From positions 62,001-126,000 of the forward strand of contig CAWFSG010000020.1 of assembly GCA_963818445.1 (NCBI GenBank): 64,000 nt of DNA. Reading direction: 5' to 3'. A program made the position numbers and the translations under genes. Below the pieces are notes generated by a model. It searched no databases, had not been told where the DNA came from, and was given only the letters and a program-made list of their open reading frames with translations. Shown here piece after piece: positions 8,906-17,553 of this stretch. This DNA comes from Prado023 sp963818445 (GTDB lineage: Bacteria > Actinomycetota > Actinomycetes > S36-B12 > CAIYMF01). The number at the start of each line of letters is the position of its first letter. Within the stretch, counting starts at the first letter, position 1.

Positions 8906-10917
8906 CAGGTCACCGCCAGCAGCACGACGATCAGTGCGGTGAACGAGAACCCGAGATACCGGTGGATGTTGCCGTTCTGGATCCGTCGGGCGGCCACGCC
9001 CACCGCAATGGAGAGTCGGACGATCGGGTCGTAGAGCCGGTCGGAGACCAGGTCGGTGACCCGTTGGCGGAACCGGACCCGGGACACCAGGTAGCGCGAC
9101 TCGTCGGCGTGGGTGACCTGGACATCCCGGCGCGGCTGCAGGGCGTCGTCGAACACCCGGACCAGGGGCTCGGCGTAGGAGGTGGCCGTGTACTGCATCC
9201 GCGGGCTGACCCGGATGCCGCCGCAGCCCCAGGCCAGGTCGACATCCCGTCGCGGGGCCCTCCGCGCCGAGAGGGCGTGCACCACCAGGACGGGTACGAG
9301 CACCACACCCGCCATCAGGGTGAGGGCCACTGGATCGAGCAGGGCATCGATGGACGAGAGGGACACCCCGAGCAGGCCCACGACCTCGATGCCCGACGCG
9401 CCAACCGCCCCGGCCAGGGCGGCGGCGACCGGTCCGGGCGCCAGGCCGAGCCCGACCACGGCTGCGGTGCCCAGCAGCATCGCGGCCCGCATCGTGGGCC
9501 CGGCCTCGTGGCCGTGCGCGGCAGCGTCGGACCGCGGTCGGGCCAGGAACCCGATCCCGTAGGCCTTGACGAAGGTGAGCAGCGCCAGCCCCGCGGTGAG
9601 GGCCACGACGGCGACCGTGACCGGGAGCAGGACCGCGAGCAGGACGTCGTCATTGCCGTCGCCGTGGATCAGCGACTGCAGCAGAACCCACTCGGCGGCG
9701 AACCCGGAGGTCACCGGCAGGGCGGCGGCCGCGAGCGCGGCGACCCCGAACGCCAGCGACGTCGTGGGCATCACCCGGGCCAGTCCACCCAGGCGGTCCA
9801 GGTCACGCTCGCCGGTGCCGTGCAGCACCGACCCGGCGCCCAGGAACAGCACCGTCTTGAACGCCGCATGGCTCAGGGCCAGAAGCAGGGCGGCAACCAG
9901 GGCCACGTCGGCCACCGGCTTCTGCCCGGCGCCTCGCAGCAGCAGCCCGACGGCCACCGCCACCAGGATCAGCCCCACGTTCTCGGTGGTCGAATAGGCC
10001 AGCAGCCGCTTGAGGTCGGTGGCCACCGACGCCTGCAGGATCCCGTACAGCGCGGAGGCCAGGGCCAGGACCAGCAGCAGCACCGCCCACCACGCCGGCC
10101 CGAGGGGCAGCAGGCGCAGGGTGGCCAGCAGCACCCCGTACACGCCCATCTTCACCATCGCCGCGCTCATGGCCGCCGACACATGGCTCGGGGCCTCCGG
10201 GTGCGCCCGCGGCAGCCACACGTGCACCGGGACCAGGCCCGCCTTGGTCGCGAATCCCCCCAGCAGCAGGAGGAAGGCGACGCTGGCTGTGCTCCCGGTG
10301 ACCCCGGCACCTGCCAGTGTCGCGAAGCTGGTGCCCCCCGCATCAGCGACCAGGACGGAGAACCCGGCCAGCAGCATCAGGAAGCTCGCGTGGGTCATCA
10401 CGGCGTACCACATCGAGGCGTCCACCACCTCGACCCGCCGGCGATGATCGGCCAGCAGCAGGACCGTGGACCCGATCGCCATCGTCTCCCACGCCAGCAG
10501 GAACGACACGACGTCCGAGGCCGCCGGAACCATCTGCATGCCCAGCAGGAACACCGCGAACGCTGCCCACCCCGTCCGTGAGGCCGCCGCGCCGGTGGCA
10601 TACCCGATCCCGTACAGGGCGGCGACCGCACCCACGGCCCCAGCCAGGGCCAGGAACACCCCACCGAGCTGATCAGGCGCCAGCATCAGCGGCTCCAACG
10701 GCAGGTCCAACGGCAGGGCGACCGGGATCTGGAGTCCCGCGGCCGACCCGTCTCCGGCCATCGCGGCCAGCCCGGTCACCACACCGGCCACCCCCAGGGC
10801 AGCGCACGCGCTCCCCGCCAGCACCGAGCGCCGACGAGCCGGTGCGATCGCGGCCACCAGGATGGCGACCACGGCCAGCACCAACTGCGCGGCCAGCCCG
10901 CTGCCGACGGTCGTCAT
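8902..10917 (-). CDS. NuoL/NuoM-like antiporter subunit (HyfB/Rv0083-like)
   Basis: This 671-residue protein has about 16 membrane helices with the Proton_antipo_M core. Antiporter signatures include 'SFLLAWETMAIGSTVLLLAD' (glutamate in helix 5), 'FATKAGLVPVHVWLPRAHPE' and 'LKRLLAYSTTENVGLILVAV' with conserved lysines, and 'HAAFKTVLFLGAGSVLHGTG'. Start ATG 10917 overlaps the NuoB-like stop (ATGA); an open frame upstream of it only mirrors that gene. It corresponds to the second gene of the mycobacterial Rv0082-Rv0087 group. It is the second antiporter-like pump in this complex and supports an energy-conserving role. Confidence 0.9.
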   Translation of the reverse strand: MTTVGSGLAAQLVLAVVAILVAAIAPARRRSVLAGSACAALGVAGVVTGLAAMAGDGSAAGLQIPVALPLDLPLEPLMLAPDQLGGVFLALAGAVGAVAALYGIGYATGAAASRTGWAAFAVFLLGMQMVPAASDVVSFLLAWETMAIGSTVLLLADHRRRVEVVDASMWYAVMTHASFLMLLAGFSVLVADAGGTSFATLAGAGVTGSTASVAFLLLLGGFATKAGLVPVHVWLPRAHPEAPSHVSAAMSAAMVKMGVYGVLLATLRLLPLGPAWWAVLLLVLALASALYGILQASVATDLKRLLAYSTTENVGLILVAVAVGLLLRGAGQKPVADVALVAALLLALSHAAFKTVLFLGAGSVLHGTGERDLDRLGGLARVMPTTSLAFGVAALAAAALPVTSGFAAEWVLLQSLIHGDGNDDVLLAVLLPVTVAVVALTAGLALLTFVKAYGIGFLARPRSDAAAHGHEAGPTMRAAMLLGTAAVVGLGLAPGPVAAALAGAVGASGIEVVGLLGVSLSSIDALLDPVALTLMAGVVLVPVLVVHALSARRAPRRDVDLAWGCGGIRVSPRMQYTATSYAEPLVRVFDDALQPRRDVQVTHADESRYLVSRVRFRQRVTDLVSDRLYDPIVRLSIAVGVAARRIQNGNIHRYLGFSFTALIVVLLAVTW

Positions 10918-11408
10918 CGACCGGTCACCCGGCGAAGTGCGGCCACGATGGCCTCGGGTTCCGGAGGGCAGCCCGCGACGGCCAGGTCCACGGCCACCAC
11001 CTCGTCCACCGACCCGACCACCCCGTACCCGCCACGGAAGACCCCACCATCGACCGCGCAGTCCCCGACGGCGACCACCACGTGGGGGCGCGGGGTCGCC
11101 TCCACAGTCCGCCGCAGTGGCTCGTGCATGTTGTGGGTCACCACCCCCGTCACCAGCAGCACGTCGGCGTGCCGCGGTGAGGCCACCAGCCGCGCCCCGT
11201 ACCGGTCGGCGTCGTACACCGGACCGAACACCGCCCCAACCTCGACCTCGCACCCGTTGCACGAACCGCAGTCCACGTGGCGCACCTGGGCACTGCCGGC
11301 CAGCGCCGGATCGGGCCGGAACCCCTCGGCGGCCGTTGGGGCCGCGGGGGCCGGCTCGGCCACGCGACCCGTCCTTCGGATCAACCGCACCAGCCGGGTC
11401 GCACTCAC
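10914..11408 (-). CDS. NuoB/HycG-like [4Fe-4S] small subunit
   Basis: The 164-residue protein is the small electron-transfer subunit next to the HycE-like protein. The proximal cluster ligands are intact: C47, C50 and C53 in 'DCGSCNGCE', C117 in 'VGDCAVDGG' and C147 in 'AGCPPEP'. An intact cluster beside a large subunit without Ni ligands argues that electrons are still moved, perhaps to or from quinone as in complex I. Start ATG 11408 overlaps the stop of the ArsR-type regulator (ATGA). Its counterpart is Rv0082. No separate ferredoxin-like HycB subunit is present next to it. Confidence 0.92.
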   Translation of the reverse strand: MSATRLVRLIRRTGRVAEPAPAAPTAAEGFRPDPALAGSAQVRHVDCGSCNGCEVEVGAVFGPVYDADRYGARLVASPRHADVLLVTGVVTHNMHEPLRRTVEATPRPHVVVAVGDCAVDGGVFRGGYGVVGSVDEVVAVDLAVAGCPPEPEAIVAALRRVTGR

Positions 11409-11788
11409 GACGCGGGGTCCACGGGCTCGTTCGGGCTATCCGGCCGGGGAGCGGGATCCCACATCGTGGGCTGCAGGGCGCGCTCCAACTCCGCCTGATC
11501 GGCGAGCAACTCGCGCAGGACCATCCGTGCGGCGGCCAGCAGCTCACGGGTCTCTGGAACGACGATCGAGTAGACGACCTCACCGCGCACGCGCTGCTGA
11601 CGCACCAACCCGGTCCGGCGCAGGACCGCCAACTGCTGGGACAGGCTCGATGGTTCGAGCGTGATCTCGGCCAGCAACTCATGCACCGCGTGGTCACGAT
11701 CGCTGAGCAGCTCCAGGACCCGGATGCGCACGGGATGCGCCAACGCCCGGAACAGGTCAGCCTTCGCCTCGTACAGGGGCACGGGCAC
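11405..11788 (-). CDS. ArsR-type winged-helix regulator (Rv0081-like)
   Basis: This is a 127-residue regulator with 'LFRALAHPVRIRVLELLSD' and the recognition helix region 'EPSSLSQQLAVLRRTGLV', closely resembling M. tuberculosis Rv0081 as I remember it. There is no metal-binding CxC motif in the recognition helix, so metal sensing is doubtful. GTG 11788 is preferred; a longer start at 11854 would add residues unlike the family. It is the first gene of the overlapping operon, as in mycobacteria, where Rv0081 is described as a hub of the hypoxia response. A palindrome at 11815-11822 just upstream is a likely self-operator. Confidence 0.85.
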   Translation of the reverse strand: MPVPLYEAKADLFRALAHPVRIRVLELLSDRDHAVHELLAEITLEPSSLSQQLAVLRRTGLVRQQRVRGEVVYSIVVPETRELLAAARMVLRELLADQAELERALQPTMWDPAPRPDSPNEPVDPAS

Positions 11789-11814
11789 GGAGCGCCACCT
11801 TCGCAGAATGTGTA

Positions 11815-11822
11815 ATTGCAAT
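11815..11822. promoter_or_regulatory. palindrome ATTGCAAT upstream of the ArsR-type regulator
   Basis: The 8-bp perfect palindrome lies 27 bases before the regulator start, in an AT-rich patch that stands out from its GC-rich surroundings. ArsR-family repressors usually bind AT-rich dyads over their own promoters, so an autoregulatory operator is plausible. Only position and symmetry support this. Confidence 0.35.
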
Positions 11823-11832
11823 GTTGATGAAG

Positions 11833-11985
11833 TCAGACAGTAGCACCTGAGCACAGACCATGGCCCACGAACACAGCATCGGCGGCATAGGCGTCGACCC
11901 AGGCCAGAGGGTCGGCCGACTCCAGGAGTGCGACCAGAGCCCGCTCGGCGGCCCGGACCTCCGATTCGTCGAACGAGTCACCCAT
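11833..11985 (-). pseudogene. NTF2/SnoaL-like N-terminal fragment
   Basis: This is a 50-codon frame that starts at ATG 11985, overlapping the last codons of the molybdopterin oxidoreductase. Residues 8-43 ('EVRAAERALVALLESADPLA' then 'WVDAYAADAVFVGHG') look like the first helices and strand of a SnoaL/NTF2-like domain of about 130 residues, after which the frame stops. The rest of the domain is absent before the regulator begins. It is either a decayed remnant left when two gene blocks were joined or a genuine short peptide; I favour a remnant. There is no separate Shine-Dalgarno sequence. Confidence 0.4.
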
Positions 11986-14200
11986 CGGTCGGTCCTTCCG
12001 TGATTCGTGCGTGGCGGAGATATTGCGCCTCTGGCGCGTCGAGGTCTGCCACGACGGGGCGCACCTCGACGACGTGCGCGAGCATCACGGCCTGACCACT
12101 GACCGGGTCCATGTGCGCGGACCCGCCGGGGATCACGTCGTTGACGTTGGCGCCCGGCAGCGAGCGCGCCCGCAGGTGCCCCGAGGCCGCGTGCCCCCAC
12201 CCGTGCGGCACGACGACGACGCCGCGGGCCACGTCGTCGGTGAGGGAGCACGGCAGCCGAACGGTGCCCGCCTGGGAGGAGACCTCGATCTGATCGCCGT
12301 CGTCGATCCCACGCTCCGCGGCGTCCTGCGGGTGCAGCAGCGCCGTGTTGCCGCCGGGCGGCTGGCTGATGCGGGGATTGCCGTGCATCCAGCTGTTGTG
12401 CGAGCGGCGGTCGCGGCGTCCGATGAGGCGGAGGACGTCGGTGCGCGACAGTTCTGCCTCGAGCTCGTCGAGCCGGGCGGCGTCGGCGATGAGCTCGGGC
12501 GGCGCAAGGTGCACGAGCCCGTCGGGCGTGCGTACCCGTCGGCCGAGGAAGGACCCCGGCTCCGACGGCGGCAGGAGCACGCCCTCCGGATGCCGGCGCA
12601 GCTCGCGCATGGTGGTGCGGCGTCCCCAGCGCAGCAGCAGCGCGAGAAGGCGGTCCGGCGTGAGCTCGGGCCGGCCCGGCAGCTGGCGAAGCAGGTGGTT
12701 GAGCCGCGGCAGCACGTTCGCCGCCGTCGGTCCCAGGAGCGGCGCGCCGCTGGCCTCGGCGAGGTCCGAGAAGATGCGCCACTCCTCGCGACGCTCGTGC
12801 GCAGGAGGGATGACGGCCGGCGTCCACTGCGCGTGCGGCACGACCTGGAGCACCTGGTGGGTGATCGTGAAGTCGCTGCGCTCGAGCATGTCGGTGGCGG
12901 GCAGCACGTAGTCAGCGAGGGCCGCGGTCTCGTTGCGGTAGATGTCGATGCTCACCACGAGGTCGAGCCCGCGCATCGCGTCGGCGAGGCGCCGGCTCCC
13001 GCCCGGCACTGAGTGCACCGGATTGCCCGCGGTGACGAACAACGCACGGATGCGGTCCGGATGCTCGGTCGTGATCTCGTCGGCGAGCGCGGCCACTGGG
13101 AAGGCGCCGGCGACCCGGTGCCAGCGCCCATCCGTCGTCCGGTGCTCGTCGAACGTGCCGAGACCCAGGGCGGCGCTCAGGCGCAGGACGTCGAACGCCC
13201 CCTCCGGCACGAGCAGCCCACCGGCGCGGTCGAGGTTCCCACTGATCAGGTTGAGCGACTGCAGCAGCCAGTAGGCGACCGACCCGAATGGACCCATGTT
13301 GACGCCGGTGGACATGTAGAGCGCGGCACCGGCGGACGTCGCGTACGCACCTGCCAGCTCGCGGATGGTCCCGGCGGGAATACCGGTCACCGCCGCCGCG
13401 CGCTCCGGGGTCCACGGCGCCACCACCGCGACGACCTGGTCGACGCCGGTCGCGACCGCCCGTACGCGGTCGAGGTCCGCACCCAGCTCGGCGGTGAGGA
13501 CGTGCAGCATCGCGGCGAGCAGGTAGGCGTCGGTGCCGGGCCGGATCGGGACGTGCTCGCCCACCTTGCGGACGGTCTCGGTGCGCCGCGGGTCGACGAC
13601 CACGACGCGGCCTCCGCGGTCGACGATCCCGCGCAGGGCAGCGGTCGCGTCGGCGACGGTGAGCACCGACATCTGGCTCACGGTGGGGTTGGAGCCCAGG
13701 CACATGAGGAAGCGCACCCGATCGAGGTCGGGCACCGGGTGCACGAGCGAGAGGCCGTACATCGCGGTCGACACGTGGAACTTGTTGTTGGTGTCGACCG
13801 AGTGCGACGCAAAGACATTCGGCGACCCCAGCGCCTCGACGTACGCCGACGACATGAGCACGTGCTGGAAGCTGAAGAACGTGGGGTTGCCCTGGTAGAG
13901 CGCAACTGCCCGCGGTCCGTGCGCATCCACGAGCGCGCGGACCCGTGCCCCGATCTCGGCGATGGCCTGGTCCCAGCTGATCCGCTGGTAGTCGTCTCCG
14001 ACCCGCTTGAGCGGATGGTCGAGCCGGTGTGGGTCGTCGTGCAGCGCCCCGAGCCCGAGCCCCTTGACACACGCGTAGCCACGCGACACCGGGTGGTCAC
14101 GGTCAGGGCGCACAGCCGTGACCCGGCCGTCGTCGACCTCCGCGACCAGACCGCAGTAGACCTCGCAGATCCGGCAGAAGGTGCGCACACTCGTACTCAC
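11978..14200 (-). CDS. molybdopterin-dependent oxidoreductase (DMSO reductase/formate dehydrogenase family)
   Basis: The 740-residue enzyme has an N-terminal [4Fe-4S] site C9-x2-C12-x3-C16...C44 ('FCRICEVYCG', 'GYACVKG') and the C-terminal pterin-binding domain ('NSWMHGNPRI', 'PHGWGHAASGH'). At the position of the Mo ligand, where formate dehydrogenases carry Cys or Sec, the sequence is 'ASHSVDTNN' (residues 131-139), so the ligand would be a Ser (132 or 134) or His, and a formate dehydrogenase reaction is doubtful. No Tat signal is seen, so the enzyme is cytoplasmic. The GTG start at 14200 lies 6 bases after a TAGCCT -10. It lies on the same strand upstream of the hydrogenase-like operon and could feed it electrons. 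Confidence 0.85.
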   Translation of the reverse strand: MSTSVRTFCRICEVYCGLVAEVDDGRVTAVRPDRDHPVSRGYACVKGLGLGALHDDPHRLDHPLKRVGDDYQRISWDQAIAEIGARVRALVDAHGPRAVALYQGNPTFFSFQHVLMSSAYVEALGSPNVFASHSVDTNNKFHVSTAMYGLSLVHPVPDLDRVRFLMCLGSNPTVSQMSVLTVADATAALRGIVDRGGRVVVVDPRRTETVRKVGEHVPIRPGTDAYLLAAMLHVLTAELGADLDRVRAVATGVDQVVAVVAPWTPERAAAVTGIPAGTIRELAGAYATSAGAALYMSTGVNMGPFGSVAYWLLQSLNLISGNLDRAGGLLVPEGAFDVLRLSAALGLGTFDEHRTTDGRWHRVAGAFPVAALADEITTEHPDRIRALFVTAGNPVHSVPGGSRRLADAMRGLDLVVSIDIYRNETAALADYVLPATDMLERSDFTITHQVLQVVPHAQWTPAVIPPAHERREEWRIFSDLAEASGAPLLGPTAANVLPRLNHLLRQLPGRPELTPDRLLALLLRWGRRTTMRELRRHPEGVLLPPSEPGSFLGRRVRTPDGLVHLAPPELIADAARLDELEAELSRTDVLRLIGRRDRRSHNSWMHGNPRISQPPGGNTALLHPQDAAERGIDDGDQIEVSSQAGTVRLPCSLTDDVARGVVVVPHGWGHAASGHLRARSLPGANVNDVIPGGSAHMDPVSGQAVMLAHVVEVRPVVADLDAPEAQYLRHARITEGPTDG

Positions 14201-14206
14201 GCGCCG

Positions 14207-14212
14207 AGGCTA
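14207..14212 (-). promoter_or_regulatory. -10 element TAGCCT of a leaderless promoter
   Basis: On the minus strand TAGCCT ends 6 bases before the GTG of the molybdopterin oxidoreductase, which has no Shine-Dalgarno sequence. This spacing supports transcription starting at the GTG. Confidence 0.4.
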
Positions 14213-14348
14213 GGCGATGACCCGGCCTGCCGCCCGTCGCAGCGGATCCCCCCGGCTTGGGGTTCCCTCGGCGGGTTGACGGGCGTAACGTCGGCGACCG
14301 CTGACCTGACACCGCCGCTGCTGATCCCACCTGGGAGGGAGGGCCACC

Positions 14349-15315
14349 GTGAACCGCAGGCTCGTCCTCCTGGGTGGGGCTGGCGCAACGGCCGCGCGCG
14401 GCCGTAGGTGTCGCGGTGGCCGCGGGGTCGAGGGCCAGGCGCCTGCGCGGACTCCCGGATCTGGTCCCTCTGGTGGATCTGCTCCGGGAGCCCCCTGGGG
14501 AGGACACGGTGGTCGAACGTCCCGATGGCACCCGGTTGCGGGTCCGGGTCGCCGGGGCGGGTCCGACGGTGGTCCTTGCCCACGGCCTGGCGTTGACCCT
14601 CGGGGAGTGGAACCTGGCCGCTGAGCTGCTGCTCGCCGACGGGTACCGGGTCGTCGCGTTCGACGCCCGCGGGCACGGGCAGTCCACGATCGGAAGCCAG
14701 GGGATCAGCGCGCCAGTGATGGCCGCTGACCTCGCGGCAGTGCTCGAGGCGACCCATACCAGCGACGCGATCCTGGTCGGGCACTCGATGGGCGGGTACT
14801 TGGCCCTGGAAGCCGTGCTCGACGCCCCCGGGGTCGCCGATCGGCTGGCCGGGCTGGTCCTGGTGGCCAGCTTCGCCGGGGACATCCTCGATGGGGCACC
14901 GCAGAACCGGGCCGAGGCCCCTATCCTGCGCAGCCACCTGTTCCCCCGTCTCACGGCCAGCCCCACCGTCGGCACGCTGTTCGCCGCGTCGTTCTTCGGC
15001 CCCCACCCCAGCCCAGCGATGCTGACCGCATTCCTGGAGATGGTCCTGGCCCACGACAACGCCCCCCTGCTGCCGCTGCTCGACGCGTTCACCAGCGACG
15101 ACCTGCTCGCCCGCCTGCCGGCGGTCCACGTGCCGACCGTGATCGTCTGCGGCCTGGCCGACCGCACCACCCCACCCCGGGACTCCCACCGGATGGCCGC
15201 AGCGATCCCGGCAGCCCGCACAGTCTGGGTCGAAGGCGCCGGGCACATGCTGCCCTGGGAACGCCCGACCGCCATCCGTGACGCCGTTGCCAGCTTTGGG
15301 CGGGACCGGTCCTGA
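14349..15315 (+). CDS. alpha/beta hydrolase, one frame break near the N terminus
   Basis: This is a serine hydrolase of about 320 residues: oxyanion-hole strand 'VVLAHGLAL', nucleophile elbow 'GHSMGG', an acidic residue in the 'GLADRTTPP' region and the catalytic His in 'EGAGHMLPWE'. The best start is GTG 14349, 8 bases after GGGAGGGAGG, and it encodes 'MNRRLVLLGGAGATAAR', a likely N-terminal hydrophobic anchor. That frame then runs off, while 'AAVGVAVAAG' and the whole hydrolase continue in the +1 frame. Dropping one base in the GCGCGCGG stretch at about 14394-14401 joins the two. A start at 14374 in the hydrolase frame has no ribosome site. The substrate is unknown. Confidence 0.8.
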
Positions 15316-15353
15316 GCAGTGCTGCCACGGTGGCCCCGAAGGGGACGGGCAGT

Positions 15354-15372
15354 ACCCCCTCTCGCCGGGGGT
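15354..15372. terminator. hairpin between convergent genes
   Basis: ACCCCC and GGGGGT form a perfect 6-bp stem around a 7-base loop. A second small hairpin, CCCC-GAA-GGGG, lies at 15334-15344. They lie in the 64-bp gap between the ends of the hydrolase and the YCII-like gene, so they could stop transcription from both sides. There is no U tract. Confidence 0.45.
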
Positions 15373-15379
15373 GGCGCGC

Positions 15380-15727
15380 TTATTGCTGCGGTGAGAAGCG
15401 GCGGACTTCCTGGGGCCAGCCACACGCTTCCGCGAGCATTCCGGCCCATCTCCTGGCGGACCGCTCATCGGCCACGTCCACAACGGTGAGCCCGCCCAGG
15501 AACTCGGTGGTCTCGACGAACGGCCCGTCGGTGAACGTCACCGTGCCGCTGGTCGCGTCAGCGCTGAAGGCGGTGTCGGGCTCCTCCAGCCCTCCGGCGA
15601 ACACGTACACGCCGGCGGCCTTCATCTCGTCCACGACCGCCATGGCGAGTGGCCCGCGGCTGCGGAACCACTCCTCGGTGTGGTCGCCCACCCACTGCTG
15701 GTTGAAGTAGATGAGGTACTGGGTCAT
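15380..15727 (-). CDS. YCII-related domain protein
   Basis: This 115-residue protein has a YCII/dimeric ferredoxin-like fold: 'MTQYLIYFNQQWVGDH' at the start, 'AAGVYVFAGGLEEPDTAF' in the middle and 'FVETTEFLGGLTVVDVAD', the pattern of the DGPF/YCII family often seen near ECF sigma factors. No sigma factor is present here. The family's biochemical role is not settled. The start has a strong AGGAGG 8 bases upstream. It lies 26 bp downstream of the glycosidase and is probably cotranscribed with it. Confidence 0.85.
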   Translation of the reverse strand: MTQYLIYFNQQWVGDHTEEWFRSRGPLAMAVVDEMKAAGVYVFAGGLEEPDTAFSADATSGTVTFTDGPFVETTEFLGGLTVVDVADERSARRWAGMLAEACGWPQEVRRFSPQQ

Positions 15728-15753
15728 GGCTGCTCCTCCTGCCCGGTGGACGC

Positions 15754-17181
15754 CTACTGGTGCAGGGCGGCGCCGTTGGTGGCGATGACCTGTGTGTACC
15801 AGTCGAAGGACTTCTTCCTGTAGCGGTCCAGGGTGCCGGTGCCGTCGTCGTTGCGGTCGACGTAGATGAAGCCGTAGCGCTTGCTCAACTCGGCGGTGGT
15901 GAAGCTGACCAGGTCGATGCAGCCCCATGCGGTGTATCCGAGGACCTCGACGCCGTCGGCGATCGCCTCGGCGAGGGCGACCAGGTGGTCATTCATGTAG
16001 GCGATGCGGTAATCGTCGAGCACCGTCCTCACGCCGTCGACCTCGACCAACTCGTCCTTGGCGCCCAGCCCGTTCTCGACCACGAACAGCGGCTTCTGCC
16101 ATCGGTCCCAGAACTGGTTGCACACGATACGCAGCCCGGTCGGGTCGATGGCCCAGCCCCAGTCGCTGGCCTGCAGGGTCGGGTTGGGAACCCCGCCGAA
16201 CATGGTTCCCCCGGTGGAGGTCCGCTTCGTCGGGTCCGCGGTCTCGCACACGCTCATGTAGTAGGAGAACGACACGAAGTCGACCGTGTTGGCCAGGATC
16301 TCGCGGTCGGAGTCGGTGATGTTCAGGGTGATGCCCCGCTCGCGGAAATGCCGCAGGGCGTACCCGGGCCAGTATCCGCGGGTGTGCACGTCGGTGAACA
16401 GCAGGTTCGCGTGATCGGCATGCATCACCGCCAGGACGTCGGCGGGGTCCGGGGTCAGCGGGTAGGTGGGCATCGCCAGGACCATGCAGCCGACCTTGAC
16501 CGCAGGGATCATCTCGTGCGCGATCCTGGTGGCCAGCGCGGAGGCGACCAGCTCGTGATGGACCGCCTGGTACAGGTCGGACTCCGTCAGCTGCTCCCTG
16601 GGCGTGTTGATCGCCCCACTGGCGAATGGGGCATGCAGCACCGAGTTGATCTCGTTGAACGTCAGCCAGTACTTCACCCGGTGCCCGTAGCGGTCGAACA
16701 GCACCCGGACGTAGCGTTCGTAGAACCCGATCAGCTCGCGGGACACCCAGCCGTCGTAGGTCTCGGCCAGGTGCAGCGGCGTCTCATAGTGGGAGATCGT
16801 GACCAGGGGTTCGATGCCGTGGCGCTCGAGCTCGTCGAGGACCCGGTCGTAGAACACCAGGCCTTCCTCGTTGGGCTCGGCCTCGTCACCGTTGGGGAAG
16901 ATCCGCGACCAGGCGATCGAGAACCGGAACACCGTGAAGCCCATCTCGGCGAACAGGGCGATGTCCTCGGCGTACCGGTGGTAGAAGTCGATCGCCACCT
17001 GCTTGAGGTTGTCCGCGGTCGGACCCTCGGTGCGCGGGGCGCGCAGCCCCTTGGGCATCACGTCCTGGATCGACAGGCCCTTGCCGCCCTCGTCGAAGGC
17101 GCCCTCGATCTGATTCGCGGCCGTCGCACCACCCCACAGGAAACCATCAGGGAACGGTGGCTTCGCCGCGTTCACACTCAT
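15754..17181 (-). CDS. glycoside hydrolase family 1, 6-phospho-beta-glucosidase type
   Basis: This is a 475-residue (beta/alpha)8 retaining glycosidase. The acid/base Glu is E177 in 'LTFNEIN' and the nucleophile is E369 in 'FVVENGLG'. The C-terminal region 'FTTAELSKRYGFIYVDRNDD' carries the Ser...Lys-x-Tyr phosphate-binding signature that separates 6-phospho-beta-glucosidases from plain beta-glucosidases. That suggests cleavage of phosphorylated cellobiose- or salicin-like sugars delivered by a PTS, though no PTS gene is in the window. GAGGAGG precedes ATG 17181. No signal peptide is present, consistent with a cytoplasmic enzyme. Confidence 0.92.
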   Translation of the reverse strand: MSVNAAKPPFPDGFLWGGATAANQIEGAFDEGGKGLSIQDVMPKGLRAPRTEGPTADNLKQVAIDFYHRYAEDIALFAEMGFTVFRFSIAWSRIFPNGDEAEPNEEGLVFYDRVLDELERHGIEPLVTISHYETPLHLAETYDGWVSRELIGFYERYVRVLFDRYGHRVKYWLTFNEINSVLHAPFASGAINTPREQLTESDLYQAVHHELVASALATRIAHEMIPAVKVGCMVLAMPTYPLTPDPADVLAVMHADHANLLFTDVHTRGYWPGYALRHFRERGITLNITDSDREILANTVDFVSFSYYMSVCETADPTKRTSTGGTMFGGVPNPTLQASDWGWAIDPTGLRIVCNQFWDRWQKPLFVVENGLGAKDELVEVDGVRTVLDDYRIAYMNDHLVALAEAIADGVEVLGYTAWGCIDLVSFTTAELSKRYGFIYVDRNDDGTGTLDRYRKKSFDWYTQVIATNGAALHQ

Positions 17182-17316
17182 CAGGACCTCCTCGTCGCCA
17201 ACCCCGAGCCACCCTAAGGGGGTGCCTCTCCAGCTCGTCACCAAGGACATCCGGTCGCGATCCCCGCCATGATTGCGCCCTGGACCGGGCACCGCAAGGG
17301 CGGTGACTGAGGGAAG

Positions 17317-17457
17317 ATGGTGGGGATCGTGTCTGGTGGCGGTGGGAACGGCGATGTGGGTTCCGGTGACCAGATCCGGGTCGGCGTGTTGGGGTACGGG
17401 TTGGCGGGTTCGGCGTTCCACGCCCCCCTCATCGCTGCGACCCCCGGGCTGCAGTAG
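17317..17457 (+). pseudogene. Gfo/Idh/MocA oxidoreductase N-terminal remnant
   Basis: This 46-codon frame contains 'IRVGVLGYGLAGSAFHAPLI', the beta-alpha-beta dinucleotide-binding start of a Gfo/Idh/MocA oxidoreductase with the usual 'FHAPLI' continuation, then 'AATPGLQ' and a stop at 17455-17457. The family is normally around 350 residues and nothing further of it follows. It is the stump of a deleted gene between the glycosidase and the malic enzyme. Confidence 0.6.
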
Positions 17458-17553
17458 GGGGTTGCTGGGTGCGGTGGATCTCAGGAGCATGGCCCGGAGG
17501 TGGCCCCCTGGGATCAACACCGCCCGATCGAACCCTGCCATCCCGCATCGTAC

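Noticed and set aside
4291..10917. Ordinary respiratory complex I (nuo) operon
   Set aside because: There is no NuoEFG, NuoI, NuoA or NuoJ; gene order and subunit types follow the Rv0081-Rv0087/hydrogenase-4 pattern.
11978..14200. Formate dehydrogenase partner making a formate hydrogenlyase with the downstream complex
   Set aside because: The Mo ligand position lacks Cys/Sec and the large subunit of the complex lacks all Ni ligands, so neither half of the reaction is supported.
14197..15483. Minus-strand open frames over the alpha/beta hydrolase
   Set aside because: The hydrolase motifs on the plus strand explain the region; the minus frames show no domain.
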